Below, one piece after another: positions 25,366 through 34,637 of a stretch of 64,000 nt of DNA (the first letter of the stretch is position 1; each line of letters starts with the position of its first letter). The position numbers and the translations under genes are program-made. Source of the DNA: Pseudocitrobacter cyperus (GTDB taxonomy: Bacteria; Pseudomonadota; Gammaproteobacteria; Enterobacterales; Enterobacteriaceae); NCBI RefSeq assembly GCF_039889165.1, contig NZ_JAYMYY010000001.1, positions 1,736,001-1,800,000 of the forward strand, given 5' to 3'. The notes under the pieces were generated by a model, which ran no database searches, had not been told where the DNA came from, and saw nothing but the letters and a program-made list of their open reading frames with translations.

Positions 25366-26238
25366 TTAACCCAGCAGCGACATCACCATGCTGGACATGC
25401 TGTTGGACTGCTTCAGCATTGACATGCTGGTTTGCGCCAGCATCTGGTTACGGGTCATGGAAGAGGCTTCGCTGGCGAAGTCCGCATCCTGAATGTTGCT
25501 CAGCGCCAGTTCGGTGTTGTCTTTCATGTTCGCCAGGTTGGACGCGGTGTGGCCCAGACGGTTGATGCTGGCACCCATTTTAGAACGCACGGAGCCGACG
25601 TCATTCAGCGCGGTTTCCAGTTGGCCCATCAGCGCTTTTGCATCAGAAGCATTGGTAATGCTGATGCCGGAAGCAGAGTTCCAGTCGCCAAAACCGAAGC
25701 CAGAACCGGTGAACAGGCCGCTTGCGCCAGCGCCCAGCTCGGAACCCAGGTTGATTTCCATGGTTTCGCCGGAAGAGGAACCGATCTGGAAGTTCAGGGT
25801 GTTGGCAAACTTACCGGACGCGCCGAACAGCTTCTCACCAGCGTAAGAGGTGTTGTCCATGATGTTTTTCAGTTCAGCGTTCAGGTCGTTCATTTCCGCA
25901 TTGATCGCATCGCGGTCATCGGTGGTGTTGGTGTCGTTCGCCGCCTGGGTTGCCAGGTCTTTCATGCGGTACATGATGTTGCTCACTTCATCAAACGCGC
26001 CTTCAGAGGTCTGCAGCAGTGCAGTGGCGTCAGAGATGTTGCGCTGCGCAACGGCCATGCCGTTGGTCTGCCCCTGCAGACGGGTAGCAATCTGCAAACC
26101 TGCCGCATCATCTGCCGCAGAGTTAATACGTTTACCGGTGCCCAGACGCTCCATAGCAGTAGAGAGCATGCTGTTGGATTTATTCAGCGCGTTGGTAGAC
26201 GCCATAGAGGAAGCACTGGTGAAAATGGAAAGGGACAT
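25366..26238 (-). CDS. lafA: Lateral flagellin, copy 1
   Basis: The 290-residue flagellin has the same D0/D1-only architecture as the downstream copy and about 97 percent identity by direct reading. It has an ATG start with a good ribosome site (AGGAG) in the upstream leader. The gene lies next to the 700-base regulatory region shared with divergent lafZ. Two tandem copies may raise dosage or allow a mixed filament. The near-identity of the ends suggests recent duplication or gene conversion. Confidence 0.95.
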   Translation of the reverse strand: MSLSIFTSASSMASTNALNKSNSMLSTAMERLGTGKRINSAADDAAGLQIATRLQGQTNGMAVAQRNISDATALLQTSEGAFDEVSNIMYRMKDLATQAANDTNTTDDRDAINAEMNDLNAELKNIMDNTSYAGEKLFGASGKFANTLNFQIGSSSGETMEINLGSELGAGASGLFTGSGFGFGDWNSASGISITNASDAKALMGQLETALNDVGSVRSKMGASINRLGHTASNLANMKDNTELALSNIQDADFASEASSMTRNQMLAQTSMSMLKQSNSMSSMVMSLLG

Positions 26239-26292
26239 TGTTTTTCTCCTGGATAACCTGTCTGTCAGGTATTTATGTTGATACTGATGAAG

Positions 26293-26321
26293 TAAAACGA
26301 CCCCTGACGTCAGAAATTAAA
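26293..26321 (-). promoter_or_regulatory. Candidate LafS (sigma-28-like) promoter of flagellin copy 1
   Basis: On the minus strand TTTAATTT is followed by GTCGTTTTA, with a spacer one base shorter than in copy 2. It lies about 55 bases upstream of the start codon. Confidence 0.45.
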
Positions 26322-26940
26322 TTTTATTTTCAGCCTTTCACAACCCGTAAAAATAAAAACAGAGGAACCATCCGATAAGCCGTACTAATAATAAAAATAC
26401 TATATCTCAGCGTTTTTTGTTAAAAACAGCGAAAAAAGCATAATTAAAATAAAAAGCGACCACTTCACCAATAGACTTAACTATTATTTTTATTTTTTTC
26501 TGTCTGAGCCTGAAAACCCTACAATCACGACTGGTAACCATTTATTATAAAAACAATTATGTCACATAATCACCATTCCAGATAACATCAGGAACATTTA
26601 ACTATTGAGATTAACTTTTACTCAAATCCATTAATCACACACGAGATTTTTTACTATTTGAGGTGTTGCACGTCACACTTTTATCGCGTAAAAAGAGCCC
26701 CAGGAAACGATTGTTCCTGTAGCAGACATCGGAAGGAAGAGGCCAGACCTTCCACATTTGATCAATGTTTGTCCGCTTTTGTTTATGAGGTAAGGTTTAT
26801 CTCTGCTCTGTTTTCTATAATAAGAAACCGCTCATTATAACTCTCACATTTTATTAACAGCAAAACAACACTACATCCAGCCCTAAATTATGACACTACA
26901 TTTTTATTAAATGGGAATGGTTACCGCCATCGATTAACTG
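26322..26940. other. Divergent regulatory region between lafA and lafZ
   Basis: About 620 AT-rich bases separate the flagellin promoter from the lafZ start. It must hold the lafZ promoter and any LafZ operators. One inverted repeat, CAGGAA with TTCCTG at 26701-26719, is a possible operator. No convincing gene is present; a 60-codon Cys/Arg-rich frame starting near 26658 looks like chance. Confidence 0.45.
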
Positions 26941-27867
26941 ATGAATAAACGCTACTGCTCTGTCAATAACTGGTTGATTGACCTTCCTTCAGGATCAATC
27001 CTCCATTTAGCTACCGGAGAAAGGAAGCGCCTTGGAGAATATCAGCTTAAGCTGCTGGATATTCTCATGCAGGATGCAGGAAGAATTTTTACTCGCGAAG
27101 AGTTAACGAACCTGGTTTGGGAACGACGCGTTATTGGTAATAACAGTCTCCCAAACGCGATTCATGCACTACGTACCGCCCTGGAAGATGATGGCAAACA
27201 GCAAAAAATCATCAAAACGATCCCCAAAAAGGGGTACTTGCTGGAACCGGAATATTGTCGCGTTATAGAAAAGGAAGAAAGCGAGGTGGATGTACCTCCG
27301 GAGGCGCTGCCGCTGCCAGAGGTTGAACCAGACACGCCTGAAGAAACTGTGGCTGAAGCCTCGCCTGTGGTCATGGATGAGGAAGTGCAAAGTGCGGTCA
27401 AGGAATCTGCCCCGCCAGTGCTGGCTAACCGCACCACTTTTGTGCTTATCGTGGTACTGGCGGTAGTCTGTAGCGCCCTGCTGACCTGGTGGCTGGTAAA
27501 GCGAAATGACGGCGACCATTTAACCGCGAAAGAGGTGCAGCCCAACGTTTACAGCAATATCCGTTTGTATGCGATCGAACCGTCGGGGGAGCTCTCTTAC
27601 AGCGCTGATAATCTCTACAGCAAACTGAAAGACTCGCTGTACACACTGAATCAGCAGGTTAAGACGCAATCCGTGACAATGACGGTTTACTTCAGCAACA
27701 AGAATTTTGTGTTGAACTATACCTTCGCCCTGACCAGCCCTTGCGATAAGCGGCAACTGGTGATGGCGATTTACCACTGGCGACTGGATTCAAACCAACT
27801 GAACAATTTAATCCTGCGTGAAACCCGGAGAAAGCTCAATGAAATGGCTACCTGTACAGAGAGTTAA
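26941..27867 (+). CDS. lafZ: LafZ-type transmembrane transcription regulator (CadC/ToxR-like)
   Basis: The 308-residue protein has an N-terminal winged-helix DNA-binding domain (about 1-105, with 'FTREELTNLVW' and 'IKTIPKKGYLL' as in CadC and ToxR). A Glu/Pro-rich linker (110-160), one membrane helix (about 166-186) and a periplasmic domain of about 120 residues follow. It would bind DNA while anchored in the inner membrane and sense an envelope signal. It is divergent from the flagellins, its probable targets. A membrane-anchored partner gene overlaps its 3' end. Confidence 0.85.
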   Translation: MNKRYCSVNNWLIDLPSGSILHLATGERKRLGEYQLKLLDILMQDAGRIFTREELTNLVWERRVIGNNSLPNAIHALRTALEDDGKQQKIIKTIPKKGYLLEPEYCRVIEKEESEVDVPPEALPLPEVEPDTPEETVAEASPVVMDEEVQSAVKESAPPVLANRTTFVLIVVLAVVCSALLTWWLVKRNDGDHLTAKEVQPNVYSNIRLYAIEPSGELSYSADNLYSKLKDSLYTLNQQVKTQSVTMTVYFSNKNFVLNYTFALTSPCDKRQLVMAIYHWRLDSNQLNNLILRETRRKLNEMATCTES

Positions 27868-28309
27868 TCTGCTGCTGAGCATCGCCATTCTGCTGCTGAT
27901 AGCCGCGCCTTTCGCCTGGCAAGCGCTGAACTCACCGTCGATGGTGCGCGGCCCAGACGTGGAAGGCACGTTTCAGATGGGGTTTTACGACCTGAAGTCG
28001 CAGAGCAAAGAGATTTACGACTCGCGCCTGAAAACCACGCGCGGCACGATTCTGGCGACGATTATCAGCCCAAACGACAGCCGCTTCGTACTGAAAGGCA
28101 CCTTTACACCGGCCAGCAAACGCAACAACAAGCTCTATTTCTACCTGACGCCGGTTTACTACAGTAAGGCACAGCAATCATTAATGATCGACAGTCTGGT
28201 CGATCAGCTAATGCATACCACATTCTGGATGGAGCCGCTGTCGCTGGGTACGCAGCCGTTAGTGGTGGGAGAGAGCGGAGCTATCTTTTTGTATCCGCTG
28301 AAAAAGTGA
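27839..28309 (+). CDS. Small membrane-anchored partner of LafZ (ToxS/YqeJ-like arrangement)
   Basis: Start chosen at the ATG at 27839, which has GGAG 8 bases upstream; a GTG at 27818 is also in frame. The product has 156 residues with one N-terminal membrane helix (about 8-26) and a periplasmic part. It overlaps the end of lafZ by 29 bases, so it is translationally coupled. ToxR-type regulators are often paired with such small periplasmic proteins (ToxS, or YqeJ next to YqeI). I recognise no conserved domain. The role as a LafZ modulator is inferred from gene order only. Confidence 0.6.
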   Translation: MKWLPVQRVNLLLSIAILLLIAAPFAWQALNSPSMVRGPDVEGTFQMGFYDLKSQSKEIYDSRLKTTRGTILATIISPNDSRFVLKGTFTPASKRNNKLYFYLTPVYYSKAQQSLMIDSLVDQLMHTTFWMEPLSLGTQPLVVGESGAIFLYPLKK

Positions 28310-28313
28310 TAAC

Positions 28314-28336
28314 GCAGGGGGCTCGCCCCCTGCCCC
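28314..28336. terminator. Bidirectional GC-rich hairpin between converging genes
   Basis: GCAGGGGGC and GCCCCCTGC form a near-perfect stem between the stops of the small lafZ partner and lafW. There is no T-run, so termination may be partial. Confidence 0.5.
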
Positions 28337-29332
28337 TCACCCCAGCAAATTCTTCACCGTCGCCAGACGCACGTTAGCCTGAGCGCCCAGCGCCTGCGAC
28401 AGTTTTGCGAAATTCTTCGCACTGTTCGCCAGCGCATCGCCCAGCCCTTTCGCCGTTTCCAGCGCCTGTTTTGGCGTATACACCGTCGCCATATCATCAA
28501 TGCGCGATGCCACACGATCCTGCTGCTGACGCAGGCGGCTGCGCTGACGGGTAATGTGCTCTAAAGTATTTTGCAGTTTGACTTCCCTGCCAGAACTCAG
28601 CGTCAGCATCTCATCGCTGCTCGCGCTCTCCGCCTGCGGCGTCAACAGGGTGAACGAATCCGCAGGGAAACGTTCGCCTTCGCCGCGCACGGTAAGCTGC
28701 TGGCTCACGCGTTCCCAGCGGCTTTCATCGACACTAAACAGCAATTGACCGTTCCCGCTCTGGCGGGCATGAATACCCAATCTTCCGAGACCGACATTCA
28801 GTTGGGTGAGCGTTTGTCGCGGTGATGCTTCCGCTGGCAGCGCAACTGCGCTCATCTCCCGCTGGCGGCCGCCGAGCGAGAACACCAGCGTCTCGCCTTC
28901 CAGACTGCTTAACAGCTTTTCGCTTTCCGGCAAGGTAAAGTTCACCGTGCTTTTCTGCTCCAGCGACGCAGTAAGATGGCGATCAATCGTGCCGCCGGAA
29001 AGCTGGGTACGCCGGGTAAGATGCTTCTGCAGCGCGCTGGTCTGCGCCGCCGCATCGCCGCGCATTGAGGATTGCCGCAACTGTAAAAGCTGTGTTTCCG
29101 TCTGCGCCAGATAGCTATCCGCCTGCTGAACCGCGGTCAACTGCTGGTTGAGCTGAACGTTGTAGCGCATCGGGCGGCGCGAGAGTAGCGCCGACTCCGG
29201 GAAAGCGCTGCGCGGCGTGACGGCGTCCGGGGTACGAACGCGGGTAACGCTTTGCGGCGCATCAATAGTTCCGCGCCCGGTAGTCGGGGACGCGGAGGTG
29301 GTCAGGGATGATGTTTTTAAACCAACTTGCAT
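28337..29332 (-). CDS. lafW: LafW, putative hook-associated/flagellin-like protein
   Basis: The 331-residue protein matches the Flag-2 gene lafW in position (after lfgL) and layout. It has long helices at both ends and a C-terminus ('SKNFAKLSQALGAQANVRLATV') resembling axial flagellar proteins. Its N-terminus is Ser/Thr/Pro-rich rather than a clean D0 helix. The role is uncertain; it may be a junction or filament-associated component. It starts 5 bases after lfgL and is the last gene of the lfgB-to-lafW operon. Confidence 0.75.
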   Translation of the reverse strand: MQVGLKTSSLTTSASPTTGRGTIDAPQSVTRVRTPDAVTPRSAFPESALLSRRPMRYNVQLNQQLTAVQQADSYLAQTETQLLQLRQSSMRGDAAAQTSALQKHLTRRTQLSGGTIDRHLTASLEQKSTVNFTLPESEKLLSSLEGETLVFSLGGRQREMSAVALPAEASPRQTLTQLNVGLGRLGIHARQSGNGQLLFSVDESRWERVSQQLTVRGEGERFPADSFTLLTPQAESASSDEMLTLSSGREVKLQNTLEHITRQRSRLRQQQDRVASRIDDMATVYTPKQALETAKGLGDALANSAKNFAKLSQALGAQANVRLATVKNLLG

Positions 29333-29337
29333 AGGGA

Positions 29338-30252
29338 TTACAACATACTGAACAGGTTAAGCTGGCTGACCATACTGTAAGCCTTATTGGTTATCTGAAC
29401 TGACTGCAAATACAACTGCAGGTTAACAGAGGTGGTGACCTGATCCGTATCCGCCAGGTCACTGACGAGCTGCTGATTCGCCATGCTGACATCCGTGTGC
29501 GCATCGCCCAGCAACGTCAGGCGATTCTGCCGACCGCCAAGGTCGGTAAACAGGCTCGCAATATTATCCTGTGAGTTCTTCACCGAGCCCAGCATCGCAT
29601 CGATATCATCTTTGTAATCGGCAAAATTCGCGTTGGGATCCTGCATTTTATCGCTCAGTTCCTTCAGCTTATTCAGCATCTCCAGATCGTTGCCCGACTC
29701 AGAGAACGCCTGGGCAATATTGGTATTTTCCGTGATGGTCACACCGTTGGCGACAATGGTTTCACGGGTGCTGTCGTTACCGCCATAAACATACTGACCG
29801 TTCTCATCCAGCGACACGGTTTTACTGTCGGTTTTGGTGCCGGAAAACAGATAACTGCCGTTCTCGCTTTTCGCGTTCATCGTCGCCACCAGCGAGTCGA
29901 GCATGGAGGCGATTTCCGCGCCGTAGCCCGCCATATCCTTCTGGCTATGAGTGCTGTTGTTCGCCGACAGCAGCTTATCGTTCAAAGAGAGTAATTGCTT
30001 ACTCAGCGCATCCACGTTCGACTCCTGAATGGCCAGCGCGCCGCTCAGGCTGGTGATATTGCTCTGATACTGAGTAATCGCCGACTGTTCGCGGTTAAGC
30101 TGCACCAGACGGCTGGCCGCGACCGGGTCGTCAGATGGCACATTGATGCGCTTGAGCGTCGACATCTGTTCCATCAGCTTACTGAGACGGGTGCTGTTGG
30201 TGCCCATCTGCGACAGCATGGCATTTGAATTGTAGAGACTACTGATACGCAT
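29338..30252 (-). CDS. lfgL: Hook-filament junction protein, FlgL family
   Basis: The 304-residue protein has a flagellin-like N-terminus ('MRISSLYNSNAMLSQMGTN') and C-terminal helix ('VNLQLYLQSVQITNKAYSMVS'). It forms the second ring of the hook-filament junction. It follows lfgK by 21 bases. Confidence 0.95.
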   Translation of the reverse strand: MRISSLYNSNAMLSQMGTNSTRLSKLMEQMSTLKRINVPSDDPVAASRLVQLNREQSAITQYQSNITSLSGALAIQESNVDALSKQLLSLNDKLLSANNSTHSQKDMAGYGAEIASMLDSLVATMNAKSENGSYLFSGTKTDSKTVSLDENGQYVYGGNDSTRETIVANGVTITENTNIAQAFSESGNDLEMLNKLKELSDKMQDPNANFADYKDDIDAMLGSVKNSQDNIASLFTDLGGRQNRLTLLGDAHTDVSMANQQLVSDLADTDQVTTSVNLQLYLQSVQITNKAYSMVSQLNLFSML

Positions 30253-30273
30253 AATCTATTTTTCCTCTGGCGC

Positions 30274-31644
30274 TTAGAACAAGTTCATCAGGTCGGTGAA
30301 AATCTGATTACCGGTGGAGATAACCTTCATGTTGGCCTGGTAAGACTGCATGTAGATTTGCAGGTTAATCGCCTCTTCATCCTGATTTACCGCGCTCAGG
30401 TTATCGCGCTGGGTCTGCGCCTGTTCACTGACCGCCACTGCCGCTTCCATTTCCGTGGTGCTCTGTCTGCTGGCGATGCCGATAGTCGAGATAATGGCCG
30501 CCGCCCCTTCGTTCAGGCTCATATTGCCTAAACCAGGAATATCGGTTTTCTGGTTTTTCAGTTCAATCAGCGCCGTCAGGTTGTCGCTGTTGCCGGGCTC
30601 ATCTTTCGCCCCTGAAAGCGCCAGTTCTTCAGGCGTGAGGTCATTCACCTGCAACATACCGGCCGGGTTACTCGGGTCGAAGGTAAAGAGTTCCTTACCC
30701 GGATTGCCGTTGAGGTCATAGCCTTTTTTCAGTTGCTCATTGAAGAGAGAGGCCACGGCTTCCGCCATCCCCTGCACCGACTCTTTCATCTGCTGGAGGG
30801 TGCCGGTTTCATAGTCGTAGAGCGCGCCCAACTGGCCGCCGGTGGACGGGTTCAGCGAAAATTCACTGGTGGAGAATTTCAGCGTCAAGGTGGAGTTGCC
30901 GTTTGCATCCTGGCCCACGCTCAGTTGCCCGGCGGTTTTACCGCTGACCAACGGCTGACCGTTAGTTAATGAAACGGTGAAGCTGCCGGATTTGTCCTCG
31001 CTGACTTTCACATCCGCCATTGAACTGAGCGTTTTCACCAGTTCGTCACGCTGATCGCGCAGGACGCTGGCGTTACCGCCGGTCGACTCCATATCGGCGA
31101 TCTTCTTGTTATAGTCGGCAATGTTGCCGCTCAGGGTGTTAATCTGATCGACCATCGCACTACGCTGGGTATTGATGGACTCTTTCTGGCTGGTGATGAA
31201 GTTATTCATGCTGTTAAAGCGCGTTGCCAGCGAGCCCGCCTGATTGAGCAACTGCTGACGCAGCGCCGGGGACTCCGGCGTCTGGGTCAGTTCGCTCAGG
31301 GCATTGATAAACTCATCCAGGCCATTGCCGAGGCTTGTGGTATCCGTACCAATCACCTTCTCAAGCGAAGTAATGTACTGATTGCCCGTCGAGAAATAGT
31401 TCGCTTTGGTGTTGGTCTGCCAGACCTGATTAACCAGATACTGGCTGGAGATGCGGCGAATACTATCCACCTGTACGCCGCTGCCCGGCGTTAACCCGGC
31501 TTCGCCCATTGGCCCGATAGCGCTCTGGACTACCCCCTGACGGCTGTAGCCGCTCACCAGCATATTGGCGATGTTCATCGACGTTACGTTCATGCCTACC
31601 TGCGCGGCCTGAATACCGCTGTAAGCAATGTTAATCATACTCAT
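30274..31644 (-). CDS. lfgK: Hook-filament junction protein, FlgK family
   Basis: The 456-residue protein has the rod/hook-type N-terminus ('INIAYSGIQAAQVGMNVTSMNIAN') and the C-terminal 'INLQIYMQSYQANMKVISTGNQI' helix. It forms the first junction ring on the hook. Three bases separate it from lfgJ. Confidence 0.95.
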   Translation of the reverse strand: MSMINIAYSGIQAAQVGMNVTSMNIANMLVSGYSRQGVVQSAIGPMGEAGLTPGSGVQVDSIRRISSQYLVNQVWQTNTKANYFSTGNQYITSLEKVIGTDTTSLGNGLDEFINALSELTQTPESPALRQQLLNQAGSLATRFNSMNNFITSQKESINTQRSAMVDQINTLSGNIADYNKKIADMESTGGNASVLRDQRDELVKTLSSMADVKVSEDKSGSFTVSLTNGQPLVSGKTAGQLSVGQDANGNSTLTLKFSTSEFSLNPSTGGQLGALYDYETGTLQQMKESVQGMAEAVASLFNEQLKKGYDLNGNPGKELFTFDPSNPAGMLQVNDLTPEELALSGAKDEPGNSDNLTALIELKNQKTDIPGLGNMSLNEGAAAIISTIGIASRQSTTEMEAAVAVSEQAQTQRDNLSAVNQDEEAINLQIYMQSYQANMKVISTGNQIFTDLMNLF

Positions 31645-31647
31645 GGG

Positions 31648-32037
31648 TTACTCCTGTTCGCGCATCACCGGGACGACGGGCGTTTTCAATTCATTGGGCT
31701 GCTCTTTTAAAGCGACCAAAGCGCCCGCATCCTTAAGCGGCGTATTTCCCTGCGGCGAAAGCTGGTTGATTATCATCTGCGCGATGCCGGTACTGCGCTG
31801 CGAAGCCAGCTCTGAAGCGAGTTTGTCATCGTAAAAATCGCGCATCATGCGCTGCTGTTTGCTGTTGAACGGGTTATCTTCCCCCAGCACATCAGCGGCT
31901 TTACGCATCTGCGACAGCATCGAGCGCAGCATCAGCGCTTCAAACTGCTCTGCCGCCTGTTCCAGATTTTGCGCCTTCACCTGCCCGGTAATATCCCCGG
32001 GCAGAATTGACGTTTGACGATTAATCGCATTGACCAT
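31648..32037 (-). CDS. lfgJ: Short FlgJ-type rod cap protein without muramidase domain
   Basis: The 129-residue protein corresponds to the N-terminal rod-cap half of FlgJ ('QAAEQFEALMLRSMLSQMRKA', 'MMRDFYDDKLASELASQRSTG'). The C-terminal glucosaminidase domain of E. coli FlgJ (313 residues) is absent and no frame for it follows. Wall opening for the rod must come from another enzyme. Its ATG overlaps the lfgI stop by one base. Confidence 0.92.
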   Translation of the reverse strand: MVNAINRQTSILPGDITGQVKAQNLEQAAEQFEALMLRSMLSQMRKAADVLGEDNPFNSKQQRMMRDFYDDKLASELASQRSTGIAQMIINQLSPQGNTPLKDAGALVALKEQPNELKTPVVPVMREQE

Positions 32038-33128
32038 TAGATAACCACCAGTTCAGCATCCAGCGCGCCCGCTTCATGCAGCGCCTGTAGAATGGCCATG
32101 GTGTCGTCCGGCGCCGCGCCAAGGCTGTTAATGGTATTGACGATGCTGCGCAGACTGGTGCCCGCGGCAATCATCACCATCTGACCGTTCCCGCGATTGA
32201 CGTTAACATCGCTCTCCGGCGTCACTACCGTCTGCCCCTGGCTGAACGCGCCAGGCTGGCTGACGTTTGAGGATTCACGGATGGTCACGGTCAGGTTGCC
32301 GTGAGAGACCGCTGCAGCGCGAACCACCACCCCGTCGCCAATCACTACCGTGCCGGTGCGCGCATTGAACACCACTCGCGGCGGCTGTTTACCGGCGTTG
32401 ATCTGCACATCTTCCAGCGTCGACATAAACGCCACGCGCTCACCCGCGCTCATCGGCGCACGTACCGCCACGTTGGTGGCGCTCTGGGCGGTGGCAGTGC
32501 CTGAGCCAAAGGCGTTATTAAGCGCCACCGCCACGCTATTGGCGGTTTTAAAACTCGGGCGCTTCAGGTTCAGCATCACCATCGGTTCCTGCTGGAAATC
32601 GCTTGGCACTTCACGTTCGACGGAGCCGCCATTCGGCACGCGCCCTACGGTTGGCGTATTAATGGTGACGCTGGAGCCACTATTGCCCTCCGCCTTTACG
32701 CCGCCGACAACCACATTACCCTGCGCCAGCGCATAAACTTCGCCATCGGCACCGCGCAGTTGCGTCAGCAGCAGCGTACCGCCGCGCAGGCTTTTAGCGT
32801 CGCCAATGGAGGAAACGGTCACGTCAATACTCTGCCCGCGCGCGTAGCCCGGCGGCAGCGTGGCGCTGATTGCCACCGCCGCCACGTTCTTCACCTTCGG
32901 GTCGATTTTGGTCGGTAGCTGTACGCCAAACTGACGCAGCATATTCGTCACCGACTGACTGGTGAATTTGACCTGGTTTTTATCGCCGGTTCCGTCAAGG
33001 CCAACCACCAGGCTGTACCCCACCAGTTGGTTGCCGCGCACGCCCTGAATATCCACGACATCGCCAAGACGTTGCGCCAGCGCATTCACGCTCCACAGCA
33101 GCAGGGCAAAAAGTGCCACTTTACGCAT
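32037..33128 (-). CDS. lfgI: P-ring protein, FlgI family
   Basis: Start chosen at the ATG at 33128 because GGAGG lies 5 bases upstream and a clean signal peptide follows ('MRKVALFALLLWSVNALAQ'). A frame from 33140 adds four residues. The product has 363 residues, close to E. coli FlgI (365). 'VRGNQLVGYSLVVGLDGTGD' and 'GATPMD'-like 'GAAPDDTMAILQAL' near the C-terminus are conserved. It forms the periplasmic ring around the rod. Confidence 0.95.
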   Translation of the reverse strand: MRKVALFALLLWSVNALAQRLGDVVDIQGVRGNQLVGYSLVVGLDGTGDKNQVKFTSQSVTNMLRQFGVQLPTKIDPKVKNVAAVAISATLPPGYARGQSIDVTVSSIGDAKSLRGGTLLLTQLRGADGEVYALAQGNVVVGGVKAEGNSGSSVTINTPTVGRVPNGGSVEREVPSDFQQEPMVMLNLKRPSFKTANSVAVALNNAFGSGTATAQSATNVAVRAPMSAGERVAFMSTLEDVQINAGKQPPRVVFNARTGTVVIGDGVVVRAAAVSHGNLTVTIRESSNVSQPGAFSQGQTVVTPESDVNVNRGNGQMVMIAAGTSLRSIVNTINSLGAAPDDTMAILQALHEAGALDAELVVI

Positions 33129-33139
33129 CACAGCCTCCA

Positions 33140-33805
33140 TTAAATCGGGAACAGCGGGTGGTTGAAGAAGCGCGTCAGCCAGCCTGCAGAGTTAGCGTCG
33201 CTCAGCGCGCCGCGTCCGGCATAGGAGATACGCGCATTCGCAATACGCTGGGACGAGACGGAGTTGTCACGCTCGACGTCATCGGCACGCACCAGCCCGG
33301 TGACGCGCATATATTCATCGCCCTGGTTGAGGGTCAGCCACTTCTCGCCGCGGATCGCCAGCACGCCATTGGGCAGCACTTTGTAGACCGCCACGGTGAT
33401 CGCCCCGCGCAGGCTGTTTTGCTGCTGCGAGGTGGCATTGCCATTAAAGTTACGATTGCCGTCGATAGAGGCGGAAAGCTTATCAACCGAATGACCAAAC
33501 GCTTCCGGAATGCCCAGCGAGACATCGTTCTTTTTGCCGAAATTGGTCTTCGCCTGTTTACTGGCCTGGGTGGACTCATCCAGTTTGACGGTCAAAATAT
33601 CGCCCACGCGATAGGCGCGGCGATCCTGAATCAGCGACCAGTTATAGCCGCTGTTATATAACCCGCCGCCGCGCACCTGCGCGTCCGGCATCACAATATC
33701 TTCCGGCGGCGCGAAGGCCGCATCGTCTTTTTTTACCAGCAACGCCGGGCTTTCACAGCCCGACAAAAAGAGTGCCAGCAAAACCATTACCCACTGCTTT
33801 TTCAT
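33140..33805 (-). CDS. lfgH: L-ring lipoprotein, FlgH family
   Basis: The 221-residue protein has a lipoprotein signal with lipobox LSGC (Cys17). The mature chain has FlgH features such as 'LYNSGYNWSLIQDRRAYRVG' and 'LTVKLDE'. It forms the outer-membrane ring. Confidence 0.95.
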   Translation of the reverse strand: MKKQWVMVLLALFLSGCESPALLVKKDDAAFAPPEDIVMPDAQVRGGGLYNSGYNWSLIQDRRAYRVGDILTVKLDESTQASKQAKTNFGKKNDVSLGIPEAFGHSVDKLSASIDGNRNFNGNATSQQQNSLRGAITVAVYKVLPNGVLAIRGEKWLTLNQGDEYMRVTGLVRADDVERDNSVSSQRIANARISYAGRGALSDANSAGWLTRFFNHPLFPI

Positions 33806-33831
33806 AACGCTTTCACTTTACGGCCCGGTCG

Positions 33832-34617
33832 TTACATCGACTGGGTGACAAACTTCAGCATGTCGTCGGCGGCTGAGACCATTTTGGCGTTCATCTCATA
33901 TGCGCGCTGAACGGTGATCATATCCACCATCTCCTCGACGACCTGCACGTTAGAGCCTTCCAGCGACCCCTGTTCCAGTTGGCCGAATGCCTCTTCACCC
34001 GGAACGCCTTCCACCGCTTCACCGCTGGCGGCGGTTTCGCGATAGAGGTTGCCGCCAATCGCTTCCAGCCCGGCCGGATTGACGAAGTTCACCAGCGTCA
34101 ACTGCCCCAGTTCGACCGGGTCGGTCTCCCCCGCCACGGTGGCGGTGATGGTGCCGTCTTTGCCGATTTGCAAATCTTTCACGTTCTCCGGCAACTCAAT
34201 TTGCGGCACCAGCGGCAGGCCTGCAGCATTGGTTAGCACACCGTCCGGCGTTTTCTGGAAGTTACCGGCGCGTGTATAGCCGATATCGCCGTTCGGCATC
34301 TCCACCTGGAAGAAGCCCTGCCCGGTGATCGCCACATCCAGCGCCTGTTCGGTGTTCTGAATGCTGCCGACGGTAAACTCTTTTTGCGTACCGACAATCT
34401 TCACCCCGGTACCGTACTGAATCCCGGTCGGGGCGACGTTGTTCTGATCCAGTTGGCCGCCCGGCGTGCGCTGATTCTGATAAAACAGATCGGCGAACAT
34501 GGCGCGGTCACGCTTAAACCCGGTGGTATTGACGTTCGCCAGGTTGTTGGAAATGGCGGTCATTTTGGCGTCCTGCGCCGCCAGACCGGTTTTACTGATC
34601 CACAATGCGGGATTCAT
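33832..34617 (-). CDS. lfgG: Distal rod protein, FlgG family
   Basis: The 261-residue protein has the rod N-terminus ('LWISKTGLAAQDAKMTAISNNLANVNTTGFK') in which the 'NNLANVNT' core is the family signature. The C-terminus is 'EMVDMITVQRAYEMNAKMV'. Length matches E. coli FlgG (260). Confidence 0.96.
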   Translation of the reverse strand: MNPALWISKTGLAAQDAKMTAISNNLANVNTTGFKRDRAMFADLFYQNQRTPGGQLDQNNVAPTGIQYGTGVKIVGTQKEFTVGSIQNTEQALDVAITGQGFFQVEMPNGDIGYTRAGNFQKTPDGVLTNAAGLPLVPQIELPENVKDLQIGKDGTITATVAGETDPVELGQLTLVNFVNPAGLEAIGGNLYRETAASGEAVEGVPGEEAFGQLEQGSLEGSNVQVVEEMVDMITVQRAYEMNAKMVSAADDMLKFVTQSM

Positions 34618-34637
34618 CTCTCTACCTTCTCTTATTA

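Noticed and set aside
24319..26238. Tandem flagellins as an assembly duplication
   Set aside because: The copies differ at scattered bases and have different promoters and terminators, so they are true separate genes.
24385..26256. Long plus-strand frames opposite both flagellin genes
   Set aside because: They mirror the high codon bias of the flagellins, occur identically in both copies, and have no ribosome sites or family resemblance.
26449..26470. Possible sigma-54 site upstream of flagellin copy 1 (TTGGTG ... TCGC)
   Set aside because: Spacing is right but both boxes are weak, and it lies over 200 bases from the gene behind a better sigma-28-like element.
26658..26840. 60-codon plus-strand frame between lafA and lafZ
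   Set aside because: Cys/Arg-rich composition, no ribosome site and AT-rich surroundings point to a chance frame.
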